Source: Sedimentisphaerales bacterium (GTDB taxonomy: Bacteria > Planctomycetota > Phycisphaerae > Sedimentisphaerales > SG8-4). Taken from it: a stretch of 6,545 nt of DNA. Both the position numbers and the translations under genes were made by a program. Positions 6,202-6,545 of this stretch are shown piece by piece (position 1 is the first letter of the stretch; every line of letters starts with the position of its first letter). Below the pieces are notes generated by a model. The model saw nothing but the letters and a program-made list of their open reading frames with translations, did no database searches and was not told where the DNA came from. The stretch is taken from contig JAFGCA010000530.1 in the NCBI GenBank assembly GCA_016932895.1, forward strand, positions 1 through 6,545, read 5' to 3'.

Positions 6202-6545
6202 ATGCGTTCCATCTCGTCCCCCGCAGGCGTGGCGCGTCGTTCACATTTGTCATCCATGCCTGTCTGTCTCCTCCTGGCCGTTGGCTTTTTGGTTTTGTCC
6301 TGGAACTGCCCCTGCCCGGGTCGGCCCGGGGCCGGGTCGGTGGCGGTCGACGCCGACTATCCGGGAGGCAACATCACTTTGGATCGGATCGAGGGAGATA
6401 CGGTCCACGTGCGGCCGGACCTGCGCGACACGGAGGGCTGGTGGTTCTACTGGAGCTTTCGTGTCCGGGGCGCGCCAGGACGCTCGTTGAGATTTGCGTT
6501 CCGCGGCCCGAACCCTCTGGGTGTGCGCGGACCTGCCGTGAGCAC
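6202..6545 (+). CDS. Exported M14 zinc carboxypeptidase-type protein, N-terminal part (3' partial)
   Basis: The frame stays open through the right edge, giving 114 visible residues. Residues 1 to about 46 look like a signal peptide: basic residues (Arg12, Arg13), a hydrophobic core at about 20-34 (VCLLLAVGFLVLSW) and a Pro/Gly/Cys-rich stretch before the mature protein. There is no good lipobox (the Cys follows Ser-Trp-Asn). The mature part begins VDADYPGGNITLDRIEGDTV and continues RPDLRDTEGWWFYWSFRVRG, matching my memory of the beta-sandwich domain that precedes the catalytic domain in cytosolic-carboxypeptidase-like M14 proteins (Trp/Phe/Tyr-rich strand, then FRVRGAPGR). The zinc ligands (HxxE...H) would lie beyond the window, so peptidase activity cannot be confirmed. 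The gene has its own strong promoter and ribosome binding site. Confidence 0.75.
   Translation, partial: MRSISSPAGVARRSHLSSMPVCLLLAVGFLVLSWNCPCPGRPGAGSVAVDADYPGGNITLDRIEGDTVHVRPDLRDTEGWWFYWSFRVRGAPGRSLRFAFRGPNPLGVRGPAVS

Noticed and set aside
5193..6257. 354-codon minus-strand open frame covering the isochorismatase-fold gene and the following spacer
   Set aside because: It lies antisense to a recognisable protein family, its translation shows no known motifs, and long antisense frames are common in GC-rich DNA.
6281..6490. 69-codon plus-strand frame near the right edge
   Set aside because: It is out of frame with the signal peptide and M14-type N-terminal domain encoded from 6202.
1..6545. 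CRISPR arrays, tRNA or rRNA genes, insertion sequences
   Set aside because: I saw no regularly spaced direct repeats, no tRNA-like cloverleaf or CCA end, no rRNA segments, and no transposase motifs or terminal inverted repeats.

Overview
The window is GC-rich bacterial DNA. It most resembles the genome of a Planctomycetota member (Phycisphaerae-like) that degrades glycans. This placement is an inference. It rests on the PQQ-like propeller plus helical-toroid protein, the secreted nitrilase-superfamily hydrolase with a carbohydrate-binding-like domain, and the secreted peptidase M14 with an N-terminal beta domain. I remember these architectures from that phylum, but no search was run.

Layout. 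(1) Positions 2-2902 (+) hold the 3' part of a very large gene, open through the left edge. It encodes a PQQ-like beta-propeller, an alpha-helical domain and a complete C-terminal GH99 endo-alpha-1,2-mannanase domain in one polypeptide. (2) Thirteen bases downstream, 2916-4313 (+) encodes an exported carbon-nitrogen hydrolase with an N-terminal beta-sandwich; the two genes look like one operon. (3) Convergent to it, 4392-5018 (-) is trmB, tRNA (guanine-N7-)-methyltransferase, with a recognisable sigma70-type promoter. (4) An AT-rich intergenic island (44% G+C over 5041-5200, by hand count) separates trmB from a divergent gene and carries a 9-bp inverted repeat and a competing 6-bp hairpin. (5) Positions 5247-5954 (+) encode an isochorismatase/nicotinamidase-fold protein. 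It keeps the Lys of the catalytic triad but has Ala where the Cys nucleophile belongs, and it ends in a CxCxxC motif. (6) A 247-bp gap holds a near-consensus promoter (TTGACA, 17 bp, TATAGT). (7) Positions 6202 to the right edge (+) encode the start of an exported protein with the N-terminal domain typical of M14 zinc carboxypeptidases.

How the genes work together. The first two form a plausible extracytoplasmic glycan-processing unit: GH99 cuts alpha-mannan-type chains internally, and the linked amidase may act on an amide bond in the same material. trmB is a housekeeping tRNA-modification gene. The isochorismatase-fold gene has no clear functional link to its neighbours. The M14 gene fits a secreted-hydrolase lifestyle. 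The strongest candidates for something undescribed are the triple-domain GH99 protein with its amidase partner, and the nucleophile-less isochorismatase-fold protein.
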